Below the pieces are notes generated by a model. The model saw nothing but the letters and a program-made list of their open reading frames with translations. It did no database searches and was not told the origin of the DNA. A program made the position numbers and the translations under genes. A stretch of 64,000 nucleotides of DNA from Luteimonas colneyensis (GTDB lineage: Bacteria > Pseudomonadota > Gammaproteobacteria > Xanthomonadales > Xanthomonadaceae), in the NCBI RefSeq assembly GCF_014836665.1, contig NZ_JACSQJ010000003.1, positions 1 through 64,000 of the forward strand, in the 5' to 3' direction. The stretch's first letter is position 1, and each line of letters opens with the position of its first letter. Positions 51,887 through 61,528 of this stretch are shown here, in pieces.

Positions 51887-51962
51887 TGGTGCTCACGAAT
51901 GGAATCGAACCATCGACCTCCTCCTTACCAAGGAGGTGCTCTACCGACTGAGCTACGTGAGC
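51887..51962 (-). tRNA. tRNA-Thr (anticodon GGT)
   Basis: 76 nt with CCA. Acceptor GCTCACG/CGTGAGC, anticodon loop TTGGTAA, T-loop GGTTCGATTCC. Third tRNA of the Tyr-Gly-Thr set upstream of tufB. Confidence 0.98.
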
Positions 51963-52005
51963 GTGAGTTGTGCCCTGGCGGGGAAGTCTCCAATGATACC
52001 CGCAA

Positions 52006-52079
<74 letters not shown>

Positions 52080-52092
52080 GCAGGGGAAGTAC

Positions 52093-52178
52093 TGGTGGAG
52101 GGAGGTGGATTCGAACCACCGAAGGCGTAAGCCAGCAGATTTACAGTCTGCCCCCGTTGGCCGCTTGGGTATCCCTCC
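52093..52178 (-). tRNA. tRNA-Tyr (anticodon GTA)
   Basis: 86 nt with CCA and a long variable arm, as expected for tRNA-Tyr. Acceptor GGAGGGA/TCCCTCC, anticodon loop CTGTAAA. First gene after the promoter. Confidence 0.98.
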
Positions 52179-52208
52179 AGCGCAAACAAACCGCTGAAAC
52201 AGCCCGTA

Positions 52209-52237
52209 ATTTTGGCGGGCAAAAATCCGTCTGTCAA
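52209..52237 (-). promoter_or_regulatory. Promoter of the tRNA-tufB unit
   Basis: On the minus strand, consensus TTGACA (52237-52232), a 17-bp spacer and CAAAAT (52214-52209), followed by the GC-rich discriminator TACGGGC, typical of stringently controlled stable-RNA promoters. Confidence 0.8.
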
Positions 52238-52297
52238 CGCCTGTGAAGCATTTTCCCGCCAACGCATTCCCGGCGCCGACGGGAGGGCCTGCTGGCC

Positions 52298-53389
52298 TCA
52301 GACGTTGAACCGGAAATGCAGGACGTCGCCCTCCTGCACACGGTACTCCTTGCCCTCCAGGCGCAGCCGTCCGGCCTCGCGGGCGCCGGCCTCGCCCTGG
52401 TAGCGGATGAAGTCGTCGTAGCCGATGGTCTCGGCGCGGATGAAGCCCTTCTCGAAGTCGGTATGGATCACCCCGGCCGCCTGCGGCGCGGTGGACCCGG
52501 CCTTCACCGTCCAGGCGCGGACCTCCTTCACGCCGGCGGTGAAGTAGGTCTGCAGGCCGAGCAGGCGGTAGGCGGCGCGGATGACCCGGTTCAGGCCCGG
52601 CTCCTCCAGGCCCAGGTCCTTCAGGAACTCGTCGCGGTCGGCGTCGTCGAGCTGGCTCAGCTCCTCCTCGATCGCGGCCGAGACCGGCACCACCTCGGCG
52701 CCCTCGCCCGCCGCCCGTGCGCGCACGGCGTCCAGGTGCGGATTGCCCTCGAAACCGTCCTCGAGCACGTTGGCGACGTACATCACCGGCTTGAGCGTCA
52801 GCAGGAACAGGTCGCGGACCGCCGCACGATCGTCCTCAGACAGGCCCAGCGCGCGCGCTGGCGTCCCCGCATCCAGCCCGGCGCGCACCCGCGCCAGCAC
52901 CTCGACCCGCGCCTTCGCGTCCTTGTCGCCGGTCTTGGCCGAGCGCTCGGCGCGCTGGAGCGCCCTGTCCACCGACTCCAGGTCGGCCAGGGCGAGCTCG
53001 GTGTCGATGGTGTCGATGTCGGCGAGCGGATCGACGCGGTTGGCGACGTGGATGACGTCGGGGTGCTCGAAGCAGCGCACCACGTGGGTGATCGCATCGA
53101 CCTCGCGGATATGGGCGAGGAACTTGTTCCCCAGGCCCTCGCCGCTGGCCGCACCCGCCACCAGGCCGGCGATGTCGACGAACTCGACCGCGGTCGGGAT
53201 CACCTTCTGCGGCTTGATGATCTCCGCCAGCGCGTTCAGGCGCGGATCGGGCACCGGCACCACGCCGACGTTGGGCTCGATCGTGCAGAAGGGAAAGTTG
53301 GCAGCGGCGATGCCGGCCTTGGTCAGCGCGTTGAAAAGAGTCGACTTGCCGACGTTCGGCAGGCCGACGATGCCGCAGGTGATGCCCAT
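52298..53389 (-). CDS. ychF: Redox-regulated ATPase/GTPase YchF (OLA1 family)
   Basis: 363 residues. [15 protein letters not shown] is the P-loop; [20 protein letters not shown] the G3 and switch region; the C-terminal TGS domain has [17 protein letters not shown] and [12 protein letters not shown]. Family members bind ATP because of a changed NKxD, here ANVLED-like. Ribosome-associated. 6 bp after pth, the usual pairing. Confidence 0.97.
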   Translation of the reverse strand: MGITCGIVGLPNVGKSTLFNALTKAGIAAANFPFCTIEPNVGVVPVPDPRLNALAEIIKPQKVIPTAVEFVDIAGLVAGAASGEGLGNKFLAHIREVDAITHVVRCFEHPDVIHVANRVDPLADIDTIDTELALADLESVDRALQRAERSAKTGDKDAKARVEVLARVRAGLDAGTPARALGLSEDDRAAVRDLFLLTLKPVMYVANVLEDGFEGNPHLDAVRARAAGEGAEVVPVSAAIEEELSQLDDADRDEFLKDLGLEEPGLNRVIRAAYRLLGLQTYFTAGVKEVRAWTVKAGSTAPQAAGVIHTDFEKGFIRAETIGYDDFIRYQGEAGAREAGRLRLEGKEYRVQEGDVLHFRFNV

Positions 53390-53395
53390 GGTGTG

Positions 53396-53977
53396 TCAGG
53401 TCCTGTTGGTGTGCAGCCGCGTCATCGCGTCCATGAAGTTGCCCTCCATGGCCAGCGGCAGCACGTCGAGCGCGTCGTCGATGGCGCGGCCGATGAGAAT
53501 GTCGTCGTCCGGCGACGCCCGCCCCAGCACCCAGCCGGTGACCCGGTCCTTGTGCCCGGGGTGGCCGATGCCGATGCGCAGGCGGTGGAAGCGGCCGTGG
53601 CCGAGCAGGCGCATGGTGTCGCGCAGCCCGTTCTGGCCGCCGTGGCCGCCGTCGAACTTGAGCCGGGCGACGCCCGGAGGAAGATCCAGCTCGTCGTGGA
53701 CCAGCAGCGCCTGCTCCGGCTCGATCTTCCAGAAGCGCAGCGCGGCGGCCACCGACTTGCCGCTGAGGTTCATGAAGGTGGCCGGCTTCAGCAGCCAGGC
53801 CTCGTGGCCGGCGACCCGCACCCTCGCGGTCTCGCCGAACAGCTTGCCGTCGACCTTGAAGCGCTCGCCTTCGCGTTCGGCCAGGGCGTCGACAAAGCGG
53901 AACCCGGCGTTGTGCCGGGTCCGCGCGTGTTCCGGGCCGGGATTGCCCAGCCCGACGATGAGGCGGATGCCGTCCAT
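53396..53977 (-). CDS. pth: Peptidyl-tRNA hydrolase
   Basis: 193 residues. Recycles peptidyl-tRNA released from stalled ribosomes. LIVGLGNPGPEHARTRHNAG holds Asn12 and the catalytic His22; FMNLSGKSV and VHDELDLPPG with the catalytic Asp follow. Sits between rplY and ychF. Confidence 0.97.
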   Translation of the reverse strand: MDGIRLIVGLGNPGPEHARTRHNAGFRFVDALAEREGERFKVDGKLFGETARVRVAGHEAWLLKPATFMNLSGKSVAAALRFWKIEPEQALLVHDELDLPPGVARLKFDGGHGGQNGLRDTMRLLGHGRFHRLRIGIGHPGHKDRVTGWVLGRASPDDDILIGRAIDDALDVLPLAMEGNFMDAMTRLHTNRT

Positions 53978-54028
53978 CGCACCGGCGCAGGCCGGCGCTC
54001 CACCAGGGAAGCGCCGGCGCAGCGCGCC

Positions 54029-54679
54029 TTACTTCTCCTCGGCGTCGTCCTGCTTCGCGGCCGGCACGTCGCCAGCCTCCTCGCCGGCCTCGGGCTCGGC
54101 CTCGACGCGCGCGTGGCGGGCCACGGCGACGGCGGGGTTGTGCCCCTCGTCCAGCTTGGTGGCCAGCTCGACGCCCTTGGGCAGCACGACCTCGGACAGG
54201 TGCACGGTGGCACCGACCTCCATCGCCGACAGGTCGACCTCGATCGACTCGGGCAGGTCACCGGGCAGGCAGACGATCTCGACGTCGTTCAGCTCCTGGG
54301 TCAGGACCACGCCCGCGGTCTTGCCGGCGGGCGAGACGTCGGCGTTCACCAGGTGCAGCGGCACGTGGACGCGGATGGCTTCCTTGGCGCTGACGCGCTG
54401 GAAGTCCAGGTGCATGATGACCTGCTTGTACGGATGGCGCTGCATGTCGCGCAGGAGCACGGTCTCGACCTTGCCGTCGACCTCGAGGTCGATGATCGAC
54501 GAGTAGAACCACTCGTGCTGGCTGGCGACCCAGGTCTTCTCCTGGTCGAGCTGGATGCTCTGCGGGGCGACGTCGCCGCCGTAGATGATGGCCGGGACCT
54601 TGCCCGCATGACGCAGGCGGCGGCTCGCACCCTTCCCCTCGTCCTTGCGGCCGGCGGCCGTGATCTTGTGATTGCTCAT
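54029..54679 (-). CDS. rplY: 50S ribosomal protein L25, long CTC form
   Basis: 216 residues: an N-terminal L25 domain (GRKDEGKGASRRLRHAGKVPA) and a second TL5/CTC-type domain (PESIEVDLSAMEVGATVHLS), with an acidic, low-complexity tail ending DDAEEK. Binds 5S rRNA; the long form is linked to stress in other bacteria. Confidence 0.96.
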   Translation of the reverse strand: MSNHKITAAGRKDEGKGASRRLRHAGKVPAIIYGGDVAPQSIQLDQEKTWVASQHEWFYSSIIDLEVDGKVETVLLRDMQRHPYKQVIMHLDFQRVSAKEAIRVHVPLHLVNADVSPAGKTAGVVLTQELNDVEIVCLPGDLPESIEVDLSAMEVGATVHLSEVVLPKGVELATKLDEGHNPAVAVARHARVEAEPEAGEEAGDVPAAKQDDAEEK

Positions 54680-54787
54680 TGTGGGTTGCTCACTTGCTGG
54701 GTTGGCCCGCCTCGCGGCGGAAAGATGGCTCCCCCGCGACCAGGGGAGCCGGAAAAGCGGAAACAGCGGATCGCGGCCCGGGGGCCG

Positions 54788-55750
54788 TCAGTCCACGTAC
54801 AGCGAACTCACCGACTCACCGCCGGCGATGCGGCGGATGGTCTCGGCCAGCAGCTCGGCGACGCTGAGCTGGCGGATGCGGCCGCAGGCGCGGGCCGCGT
54901 CGGAAAGCGGAATGGTATCAGTCACCACCAGCTCGTCGAGCTGGGAGCGGGTGACGTTGTCGATCGCCGCGCCCGACAGCACCGGGTGGGTGCAGTAGGC
55001 GACGACCTTGGTGGCGCCCTGCGCCTTCAGCGCCGCGGCGGCCGCGCACAGGGTGCCGGCGGTGTCGACGATGTCGTCGACCAGCACGCAGGTCTTGCCG
55101 GCCACGTCGCCGATGATGTTCATCACCGTGGCGACATTGGCCTTGGGGCGGCGCTTGTCGATGATCGCGAGGTCGGCGTCGTCCAGCCGCTTGGCGATCG
55201 CGCGGGCGCGGACCACGCCGCCCACGTCGGGGCTGACCACGACCATGTTGTCGGTGCCGTGTGCGCGCCAGATGTCGGCCAGCAGCAGCGGCGAGGCATA
55301 GACGTTGTCCAGCGGGATGTCGAAGAAGCCCTGGATCTGGTCGGCGTGCAGGTCGACGGTCAGCAGGCCGTCGGCGCCGGCGGCGGTGAACATGCGCGCG
55401 GCGAGCTTGGCGGTGATCGGCACGCGCGATGAGCGCATGCGGCGGTCCTGGCGGGCGTAGCCGAAGTACGGCACCACCGCGGTGACGCTGCTGGCCGAGG
55501 CGCGCTTGAGCGCGTCGATCAGGGCCAGCAGCTCCATCAGGTGCTCGGCGGTCGGGGCGCAGGTGGACTGCACCACGAACACGTCCTGGCGGCGCACGTT
55601 TTCCTCGATCTCGACCTGGACCTCGCCGTCGGAGAACGTCGACACCAGCGCCTTGCCGGGACGCACGCCGAGCTCGCGGCAGACCTCGAGCGCAAGCGGA
55701 CGGTTGGCATTGCCGGAGAAGATCAGCAGGTTGCCATCTTCCTTTTTCAC
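54788..55750 (-). CDS. prs: Ribose-phosphate pyrophosphokinase (PRPP synthetase)
   Basis: 320 residues, class I. Makes PRPP from ribose 5-phosphate and ATP for nucleotide, His and Trp synthesis. [20 protein letters not shown] and the PRPP loop [13 protein letters not shown] are present; flexible loop [14 protein letters not shown]-type ([13 protein letters not shown]). GTG start at 55750 with GGAG upstream. It follows tRNA-Gln by 39 bp. Confidence 0.97.
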   Translation of the reverse strand: MKKEDGNLLIFSGNANRPLALEVCRELGVRPGKALVSTFSDGEVQVEIEENVRRQDVFVVQSTCAPTAEHLMELLALIDALKRASASSVTAVVPYFGYARQDRRMRSSRVPITAKLAARMFTAAGADGLLTVDLHADQIQGFFDIPLDNVYASPLLLADIWRAHGTDNMVVVSPDVGGVVRARAIAKRLDDADLAIIDKRRPKANVATVMNIIGDVAGKTCVLVDDIVDTAGTLCAAAAALKAQGATKVVAYCTHPVLSGAAIDNVTRSQLDELVVTDTIPLSDAARACGRIRQLSVAELLAETIRRIAGGESVSSLYVD

Positions 55751-55789
55751 GGGACTACTCCGCTGGACGCTGCAGGACAGGGATGTAAC

Positions 55790-55866
55790 TGGCAGGGGCG
55801 GCAGGATTCGAACCTGCGGATGCCGGGATCAAAACCCGGTGCCTTGGACCTCTTGGCGACGCCCCT
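55790..55866 (-). tRNA. tRNA-Gln (anticodon TTG)
   Basis: 77 nt with CCA. Acceptor AGGGGCG/CGCCCCT, anticodon stem CCGGG/CCCGG around TTTTGAT, T-loop GGTTCGAATCC. Its 5' half overlaps the last codons of ispE on the same strand. Confidence 0.97.
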
Positions 55867-56728
55867 GCGGTGACCAGGCCGCAAGTGCATCCAGCAGCGG
55901 CGAGCGCGGCGCACCGGCGACCACGCGGGCATCGAGCCCTTGCGGCAGCCGGGCGAGCGCGTCCTCGGCGGGCCCGCGCGCGGCGAACTCGACGAAGCAA
56001 CCACTGCCCGTCCCGGTAAGGCGTGGCGTGCCGACGTGCGCAAGCGCCTGGAAGGCCGCCTCGACGGCAGGTTCCAGGCCACGCAGCACCGGCTCGAACA
56101 CGTTGCCGAGCGGAGCACCCGAAGCGAAGTCGGATATTGTCGCGGGCGCGGCATCCCTCGTCAATTCAGGGGCTTGGAACAGGGTCGCGGTGGCCACGTG
56201 GACGCCCGGATCGGCGACCAGGTACCACGCCGGCGCGAGATCCACCGGGAACAGCCGTTCGCCCACGCCTTCGGCCCAGGCGTTGTGGCCGTGGACGAAG
56301 ACGGGCACGTCGGCGCCCAAGCTGGCCCCGATCGCGGCCAGCCGGTCCACGCCGGCCTCCAGCCCCCAGATCGCGTCCAGCGCCCGGAGCACCGTGGCCG
56401 CGTCGGACGAACCGCCGCCGAAGCCGCCACCGGCCGGCGTGCGCTTTTCGACGCGGATATCGACGCCATGACCGACATTGAGCTCCGATCGCAGCATGTC
56501 CGCGGCACGAAGGCTGAGGTCGGCCGCCTCCGGCACCGCCGCGAGATCCGGCCCGTGGCGGACGATGCGACCGTCCGGCCGCAGGCGCAGCCGCACCGTG
56601 TCGCCCCAGTCCAGCATCCGGAACACCGTCTGCAGCTCGTGGTAGCCGTCGGCGCGGCGGCCGGTGATGCGCAGGAACAGGTTGAGCTTGGCCGGCGCGG
56701 GCCAAGCCGACCAGCCAGCCTCGCTCAC
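55829..56728 (-). CDS. ispE: 4-Diphosphocytidyl-2-C-methyl-D-erythritol kinase
   Basis: 299 residues, GHMP kinase of the MEP isoprenoid pathway. [21 protein letters not shown] at the start, the ATP loop [17 protein letters not shown], and [11 protein letters not shown] start at 56728 overlaps the lolB stop (GTGA). The last eleven codons and the stop lie inside tRNA-Gln: the TGA is formed by the last two anticodon bases plus the next A. The C-terminal tail ([14 protein letters not shown]) is thus tRNA-encoded. Confidence 0.94.
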   Translation of the reverse strand: MSEAGWSAWPAPAKLNLFLRITGRRADGYHELQTVFRMLDWGDTVRLRLRPDGRIVRHGPDLAAVPEAADLSLRAADMLRSELNVGHGVDIRVEKRTPAGGGFGGGSSDAATVLRALDAIWGLEAGVDRLAAIGASLGADVPVFVHGHNAWAEGVGERLFPVDLAPAWYLVADPGVHVATATLFQAPELTRDAAPATISDFASGAPLGNVFEPVLRGLEPAVEAAFQALAHVGTPRLTGTGSGCFVEFAARGPAEDALARLPQGLDARVVAGAPRSPLLDALAAWSPQGRRQEVQGTGF

Positions 56729-57375
56729 GGCTCCGCCCCGCTCCAAGCGTCGACCACGAGGCGGACGCCGGCATCGCCACGGCGGGCGTCGATGCGCAGC
56801 GGCAGCGCGGGCGCGCCGTCGATCGACGGTCGCCACGCGCGGAAATCGATCCCCCAGCCCGCCTGCTCCAGCCGCGCCGGCAGCAGGTCGGCACCGAACT
56901 CCAGGCGTGCCGGGCCGTGCACGGCCTCGTCGGCCGGCAGTCCGCGCAGCCACGCGCTCAGCGCCTCCACCGGCACCTCGAGACCGGTGGCCTCGAACAG
57001 CAGCGCCTGGCCGTCGGGACCGTGGCGGGTGCCGCCTTCCAGGCCCTCGAGGCGCGCCCCGCCACCGTCCACCGCCAGCCGCCAGCTCTGCCGGGTCACC
57101 GGCGCGGCCAGCGCGACCTCGAAGGCCGGCCCGTCCTGGCGCCATTCGATGCGGCCGCTGCCGCCCTTGCCGGCGCGGGTGATCGACGCGCGCCCCTCCA
57201 GCCACCAGGCCGGGACCGCCTGCAGGGCCCCGGCACGGGCCGCCTGCAGCGCCTCGGCACGGGCCTGTGCCGCGGGATCGAGCGCAGGCACGGGCGCAGG
57301 CGCCGGCAGCCGGGTGGCGCAGGCCGCGAGCATGGCCACGCAGGCCAGCGCCATCAGGATCCGCGCCGCCCTCAT
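56725..57375 (-). CDS. lolB: Outer membrane lipoprotein LolB
   Basis: 216 residues. Lipoprotein signal peptide with lipobox LAAC at residues about 17-20 ([19 protein letters not shown]). The LolB body has [25 protein letters not shown] and LSAWLRGLP. It accepts lipoproteins from LolA and inserts them in the outer membrane. ATG overlaps the preceding stop as ATGA. Position before ispE is typical. Confidence 0.92.
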   Translation of the reverse strand: MRAARILMALACVAMLAACATRLPAPAPVPALDPAAQARAEALQAARAGALQAVPAWWLEGRASITRAGKGGSGRIEWRQDGPAFEVALAAPVTRQSWRLAVDGGGARLEGLEGGTRHGPDGQALLFEATGLEVPVEALSAWLRGLPADEAVHGPARLEFGADLLPARLEQAGWGIDFRAWRPSIDGAPALPLRIDARRGDAGVRLVVDAWSGAEP

Positions 57376-59114
57376 GCGCCGATGTCCTCGAGGGCGCGGC
57401 GCAGGGAGCGATTCTCCGGATCGATCGAGCGCGCCTGCTCGAACCACTCCATGGCCTCCTCGCGCCGCCCCAGGCTCCAGAGCACGGTGCCGACGTGGGA
57501 GGCGATCTCGGCGTCCTTCTCCAGCACGAAGGCCCGGCGGAGTTCGACCAGCGCCTCCTCGTCGCGGCCGAGGCGATGCAGCACCCAGCCGTAGCTGTCG
57601 ATGATCGCGGCGTTGGCGGGTTCGGCGATGCGCGCGCGCTCGATCAGCTCCAGCGCCTCCCCGTAGCGGTCGGTGCGGTCGGCCAGGGTGTAGCCGAGCG
57701 CGTTGAGCGCCGCCGTGCTGTCGGGCTCGGCGACCAGGATGCGGCGCAGGTCGGCCTCGGCGCGCGGGATGTCGTCGCGGCGCTCCCACATCAGCGCGCG
57801 CGAGTACAGCAGGGCCGATTCGTCGGGAAACGCGGCCAGGCCGCGGTCCAGCGCGTCGAGTTCCGCGGCGTCGTCGCCGTCGGCCCGGCGCAGTTCGGAC
57901 TCCATCAGATAGGCGTCGCGGCGCAGGCGGTCGTTGGCCGCGGCGTCCTGCTGCAGCGCGCGCAGGGCGGCCCAGGCCTCGTCCTGGCGATCGAGGTCGT
58001 GCAGCACCTTGGTCTCGCGCAGCCGCGCGGTGTCGCGCTGCTCGCCGCCCGGCACGCTGCGGTACCACTCGAGTGCCTCGCCGGGGAGCTCGAGGAATTC
58101 GGCCACCTGGCCCAGCAGCAGCCGGCGCGCCGGGTTCGGGACTTCGGCGCCGGCGGCCAGGCCTTCGTACAGCCCTGCCAGGGCCTGGCGGTCGTCGGCG
58201 TCGGCCAGCAGCGAGGCCCGCAGGGCGACCTGGCCTAGGTCGTCGTCGGACGCGCCCCCGGCCTCCAGCAGCGCGGCTCCCGCCGCAGGGTCGCCCAGCT
58301 CGGCGTAGCCCAGGGCGATGCGCTCGCGAATGCGCGGATTCGCGGGGTCGCCGGCGGCCAGGGCATCAAGCACCTGGCGCGCCTCGGCGCTGCGGCCGGC
58401 GCGATGCAGATGGCTCACGCGCAGCAGGCCCATGGCCGGATCGGCGGGATGCAGTTCGCGCGCGACCTCGTCGATCCGCCCGAACAGCGCGTCGTCGCCC
58501 AGCCCCAGCGCCAGCTGCCCGGCCGCGGCCAGGGCCATCGGCTGGGTGGGCAGCACGTCGCGCTCGAACAGCTCGCCGAGCACCCGCGCCGACAGCTCCG
58601 GATCGCGGCTGCCGGTGCCCAGGACCGCGTAGGCCGCCAGCCAGCCGCGCGCCCCGCCTTCGCGCAGCATCGTTTCCAGCTCGCGCCGGGCCGCGCGGGC
58701 GCGGCCGGTGCGCAGCGCCAGGGTCGCCCTCGCGCCCTGCATGCCGATCGAATCCGGGGCGCGGGCGCTCCACAGCGCCAGCGCCTCCTCCAGCGCGGCG
58801 TCGTCGCGGCCCATGAGCGCGTACTGGGTGGCCCGCGAGGCCAGCGCGGCGTCCCCGGGCGCGGCGCGCGCGGCTTCGAGATACCAGTGGACGGCCTCGT
58901 CCGGGCGCCCGGCGGACACCGCGAACTCGGCGGCCAGCACCTCGCGCAGGGGCTGCCCGGCAGGTGGCTTGCGCGCCGTGGCCGGCGCCGACAGCAGCGC
59001 CAGGCACAGCGCAGCGCCCAGCACGTGCGCGCAGGCGAACGCCGGGCCGGAACGGCCGCCGGAGCGGGTCCGGGACGCGCGGGGCGCGGGCACCGTAAAA
59101 TAAGGCCGTGTCAT
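57372..59114 (-). CDS. Exported tetratricopeptide repeat protein
   Basis: 580 residues. A long basic N-terminus leads to a hydrophobic segment ([17 protein letters not shown]), a likely signal peptide. TPR units fill most of the rest, clearest in [40 protein letters not shown] and [17 protein letters not shown] protein-interaction scaffold, probably periplasmic or outer-membrane associated. Encoded just upstream of lolB with a four-base overlap; TPR-lolB-ispE order is common in relatives. Partner unknown. Confidence 0.85.
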   Translation of the reverse strand: MTRPYFTVPAPRASRTRSGGRSGPAFACAHVLGAALCLALLSAPATARKPPAGQPLREVLAAEFAVSAGRPDEAVHWYLEAARAAPGDAALASRATQYALMGRDDAALEEALALWSARAPDSIGMQGARATLALRTGRARAARRELETMLREGGARGWLAAYAVLGTGSRDPELSARVLGELFERDVLPTQPMALAAAGQLALGLGDDALFGRIDEVARELHPADPAMGLLRVSHLHRAGRSAEARQVLDALAAGDPANPRIRERIALGYAELGDPAAGAALLEAGGASDDDLGQVALRASLLADADDRQALAGLYEGLAAGAEVPNPARRLLLGQVAEFLELPGEALEWYRSVPGGEQRDTARLRETKVLHDLDRQDEAWAALRALQQDAAANDRLRRDAYLMESELRRADGDDAAELDALDRGLAAFPDESALLYSRALMWERRDDIPRAEADLRRILVAEPDSTAALNALGYTLADRTDRYGEALELIERARIAEPANAAIIDSYGWVLHRLGRDEEALVELRRAFVLEKDAEIASHVGTVLWSLGRREEAMEWFEQARSIDPENRSLRRALEDIGA

Positions 59115-59144
59115 GCCAGCACTTTATCGCAAGCACCTGAACAC

Positions 59145-60446
59145 ATGAGCCTCGTCGCCATCGGCCTCAACCACCAGACCGCGCCCGTCGAACTGCGCGA
59201 ACGGGTGGCCTTTGCCAACGACCGGCTGGAGCGCGCGTTGGCCGACCTGCGCGGCCTGCCGGGGGTGCGCGAGGTCGCGCTGCTCTCGACCTGCAATCGC
59301 ACCGAGCTCTACGCCGTCGCCGACGACGGGGGGCGCGCGCTGGTGAACTGGCTGGCGACCCATCCCGAAGACCCGCTGGGCGACGCCGGCTCGCTGCAGG
59401 CCTATCTGTACCGGCACGCCGGCGACGACGCCGCCCGCCACCTGTTCCGCGTCGCCACCGGCCTGGATTCGATGGTGCTGGGCGAGCCGCAGATCCTCGG
59501 CCAGGTGAAGCAGGCCTGGGCGGCCGCGCGCGGCGCCGGCACCCTGGGCGGGCACCTCGACCGCCTGTTCCAGCACGCCTTCGTCACCGCCAAGCGCGCG
59601 CGCACCGAGACCCGCATCGGCAACAGCCCGGTGTCGATGGCCTCGATGGCAGTGCGCCTGGCGCAGGACAGCTTCGCGCGGCCCGAGGACTCGGTCGCGC
59701 TGCTGGTGGGCGCCGGCGAGACCATCGAGCTGGCCGCACGCCATCTCGCCGCCGCGAAGGTGAAGCGCCTGATGGTTGCCAACCGGACGTACCGCCACGC
59801 CGAGGAGTTGGCCCACCGCCACGGCGGCACCGCGCTGCCGTTGGAGGAGCTGCAGCACCACCTGCACCTGGCCGACATCGTGCTGTCGGCCACCGCCAGC
59901 CGCGAGCCGGTGATCCGGCGTGCCGACGTCGAAGCGGCCCTGGACGCGCGCCGCCACCGGCCGATGCTGCTGCTGGACCTGGCCGTGCCGCGCGACATCG
60001 AGCCCGAGGTCGGCGGCCTGCGCGACGCCTACCTGTACACCGTCGACGACCTCGAGCGCGCGGTCGAGGACAACCGCCGCAACCGGCGCGAGGCCGCCGA
60101 CGCCGCGGAATCGATCATCGACCTGCAGCTGGCGCAGTACGCCCGGGTGCAGGCCACCGGCGCCCGCAGCGGCCCGATCCGGCGCCTGCGCGCCCACGGC
60201 GAAGCGGTGAAGGCCGAAGTGCTGGACCGCGCCCGGCAGCAGCTGGCGGCGGGCCAGTCGCCGGAGGCCACGCTGGAGTTCCTGGCACACACGCTCACCA
60301 ACCGCCTGCTGCACCCGCCCACCGCGGCCCTGCGCGACGCCGCGGCCAGCGGCGACACCGCCATGCTCGACGCGATCGCGCGCATGCTGCCGCCCGACGA
60401 CGACGCCCCCGACGACCGACGCGATGCTGCCGACGCTGCGCCGTAA
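59145..60446 (+). CDS. hemA: Glutamyl-tRNA reductase
   Basis: 433 residues. Reduces Glu-tRNA to glutamate semialdehyde, the first committed step of tetrapyrrole synthesis. [20 protein letters not shown] opens it; the nucleophile is Cys50 in [11 protein letters not shown]; the NADPH domain has [18 protein letters not shown]. Only 30 bp separate it from the divergent TPR gene, so its promoter probably lies inside that gene's 5' end. Confidence 0.97.
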   Translation: MSLVAIGLNHQTAPVELRERVAFANDRLERALADLRGLPGVREVALLSTCNRTELYAVADDGGRALVNWLATHPEDPLGDAGSLQAYLYRHAGDDAARHLFRVATGLDSMVLGEPQILGQVKQAWAAARGAGTLGGHLDRLFQHAFVTAKRARTETRIGNSPVSMASMAVRLAQDSFARPEDSVALLVGAGETIELAARHLAAAKVKRLMVANRTYRHAEELAHRHGGTALPLEELQHHLHLADIVLSATASREPVIRRADVEAALDARRHRPMLLLDLAVPRDIEPEVGGLRDAYLYTVDDLERAVEDNRRNRREAADAAESIIDLQLAQYARVQATGARSGPIRRLRAHGEAVKAEVLDRARQQLAAGQSPEATLEFLAHTLTNRLLHPPTAALRDAAASGDTAMLDAIARMLPPDDDAPDDRRDAADAAP

Positions 60447-61512
60447 GCTCGAAGCCCTGGCCGAACGCCGCGACGAGCTCGAGCGCCTGCTCGCCGAGCC
60501 CTCGGTCGCCGCCGACCAGGCCCGCTTCCGCACCCTGTCGCGCGAGTTCGCCGGCCTCGAGCCGCTGGCCGCCACGCTCGCCGACGAGGCCCGCGCCCGC
60601 GCCGACCTCGAGGCCGCCGAAGCCATGCGCGCCGATCCGGAGCTGCGCGAACTGGCCAAGGACGAGGTCGAGGCCGCCAGCGCGCGCCTGGCCGAGCTCG
60701 ACGATGCGCTGATGGCGCTGCTGGTGCCGCGCGACGCCCGCGACGACGGCGGCATCTGGCTCGAGGTCCGCGCCGGCACCGGCGGCGACGAGGCCGCGAT
60801 CTTCGCCGGCGACCTGCTGCGCATGTACACCCGCTACGCCGAGCGCCAGGGCTGGCGGGTGGAGATCGAGTCCGCGAACCCGGGCGAGCACGGCGGCTTC
60901 CGCGAAGCCGTGGCCCGGATCGAGGGCGCGGGCGTCTACGCGCGGCTGAAGTTCGAGTCCGGCACCCACCGCGTGCAGCGCGTGCCCGAGACCGAATCGC
61001 AGGGCCGCATCCACACCTCGGCCGCGACGGTGGCGATCATCCCGGTCGAAGAGGAAGGCGAGCCGATCGAGATCAACCCCGCCGACCTGCGCGTGGACAC
61101 CTTCCGCTCCTCCGGCGCCGGCGGCCAGCACGTCAACAAGACCGACTCGGCGATCCGCATCACCCACTTGCCTTCGGGTGTGGTCGTGGAGTCGCAGACC
61201 GAGCGCAGCCAGCACGCCAACCGCGACAAGGCCATGAAGCGCCTGCGCGCCACGCTCGCCGAGGCCGAGGCCGAGCGCCGCGCCGCCGCCACCGCCGCCA
61301 GCCGCAAGCTGCAGGTCGGCAGCGGCGACCGCAGCCAGCGCATCCGCACCTACAACTACCCGCAGGGCCGGATCACCGACCACCGCGTCGAAGGCCTGAC
61401 CCTCTACGACCTGCCCAACGTGATGGACGGCGCGCTGGACGCGCTGGTGGACCGCCTCGCGCGCGAACACCAGGCCGACGAGCTGGCGCGGCTGTCGGAG
61501 CAGGCGGCGTGA
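60424..61512 (+). CDS. prfA: Peptide chain release factor 1
   Basis: 362 residues. Reads UAA and UAG. The peptidyl-hydrolysis motif GGQ is at residues 233-235, and the codon-recognition PxT motif is PET at 188-190 (PAT in E. coli). Start ATG 60424 overlaps the hemA end by 23 bp, giving coupled expression. hemA-prfA order is conserved in gammaproteobacteria. Confidence 0.98.
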   Translation: MLPTLRRKLEALAERRDELERLLAEPSVAADQARFRTLSREFAGLEPLAATLADEARARADLEAAEAMRADPELRELAKDEVEAASARLAELDDALMALLVPRDARDDGGIWLEVRAGTGGDEAAIFAGDLLRMYTRYAERQGWRVEIESANPGEHGGFREAVARIEGAGVYARLKFESGTHRVQRVPETESQGRIHTSAATVAIIPVEEEGEPIEINPADLRVDTFRSSGAGGQHVNKTDSAIRITHLPSGVVVESQTERSQHANRDKAMKRLRATLAEAEAERRAAATAASRKLQVGSGDRSQRIRTYNYPQGRITDHRVEGLTLYDLPNVMDGALDALVDRLAREHQADELARLSEQAA

Positions 61513-61528
61513 TTCCGCGGCCGCGCGC

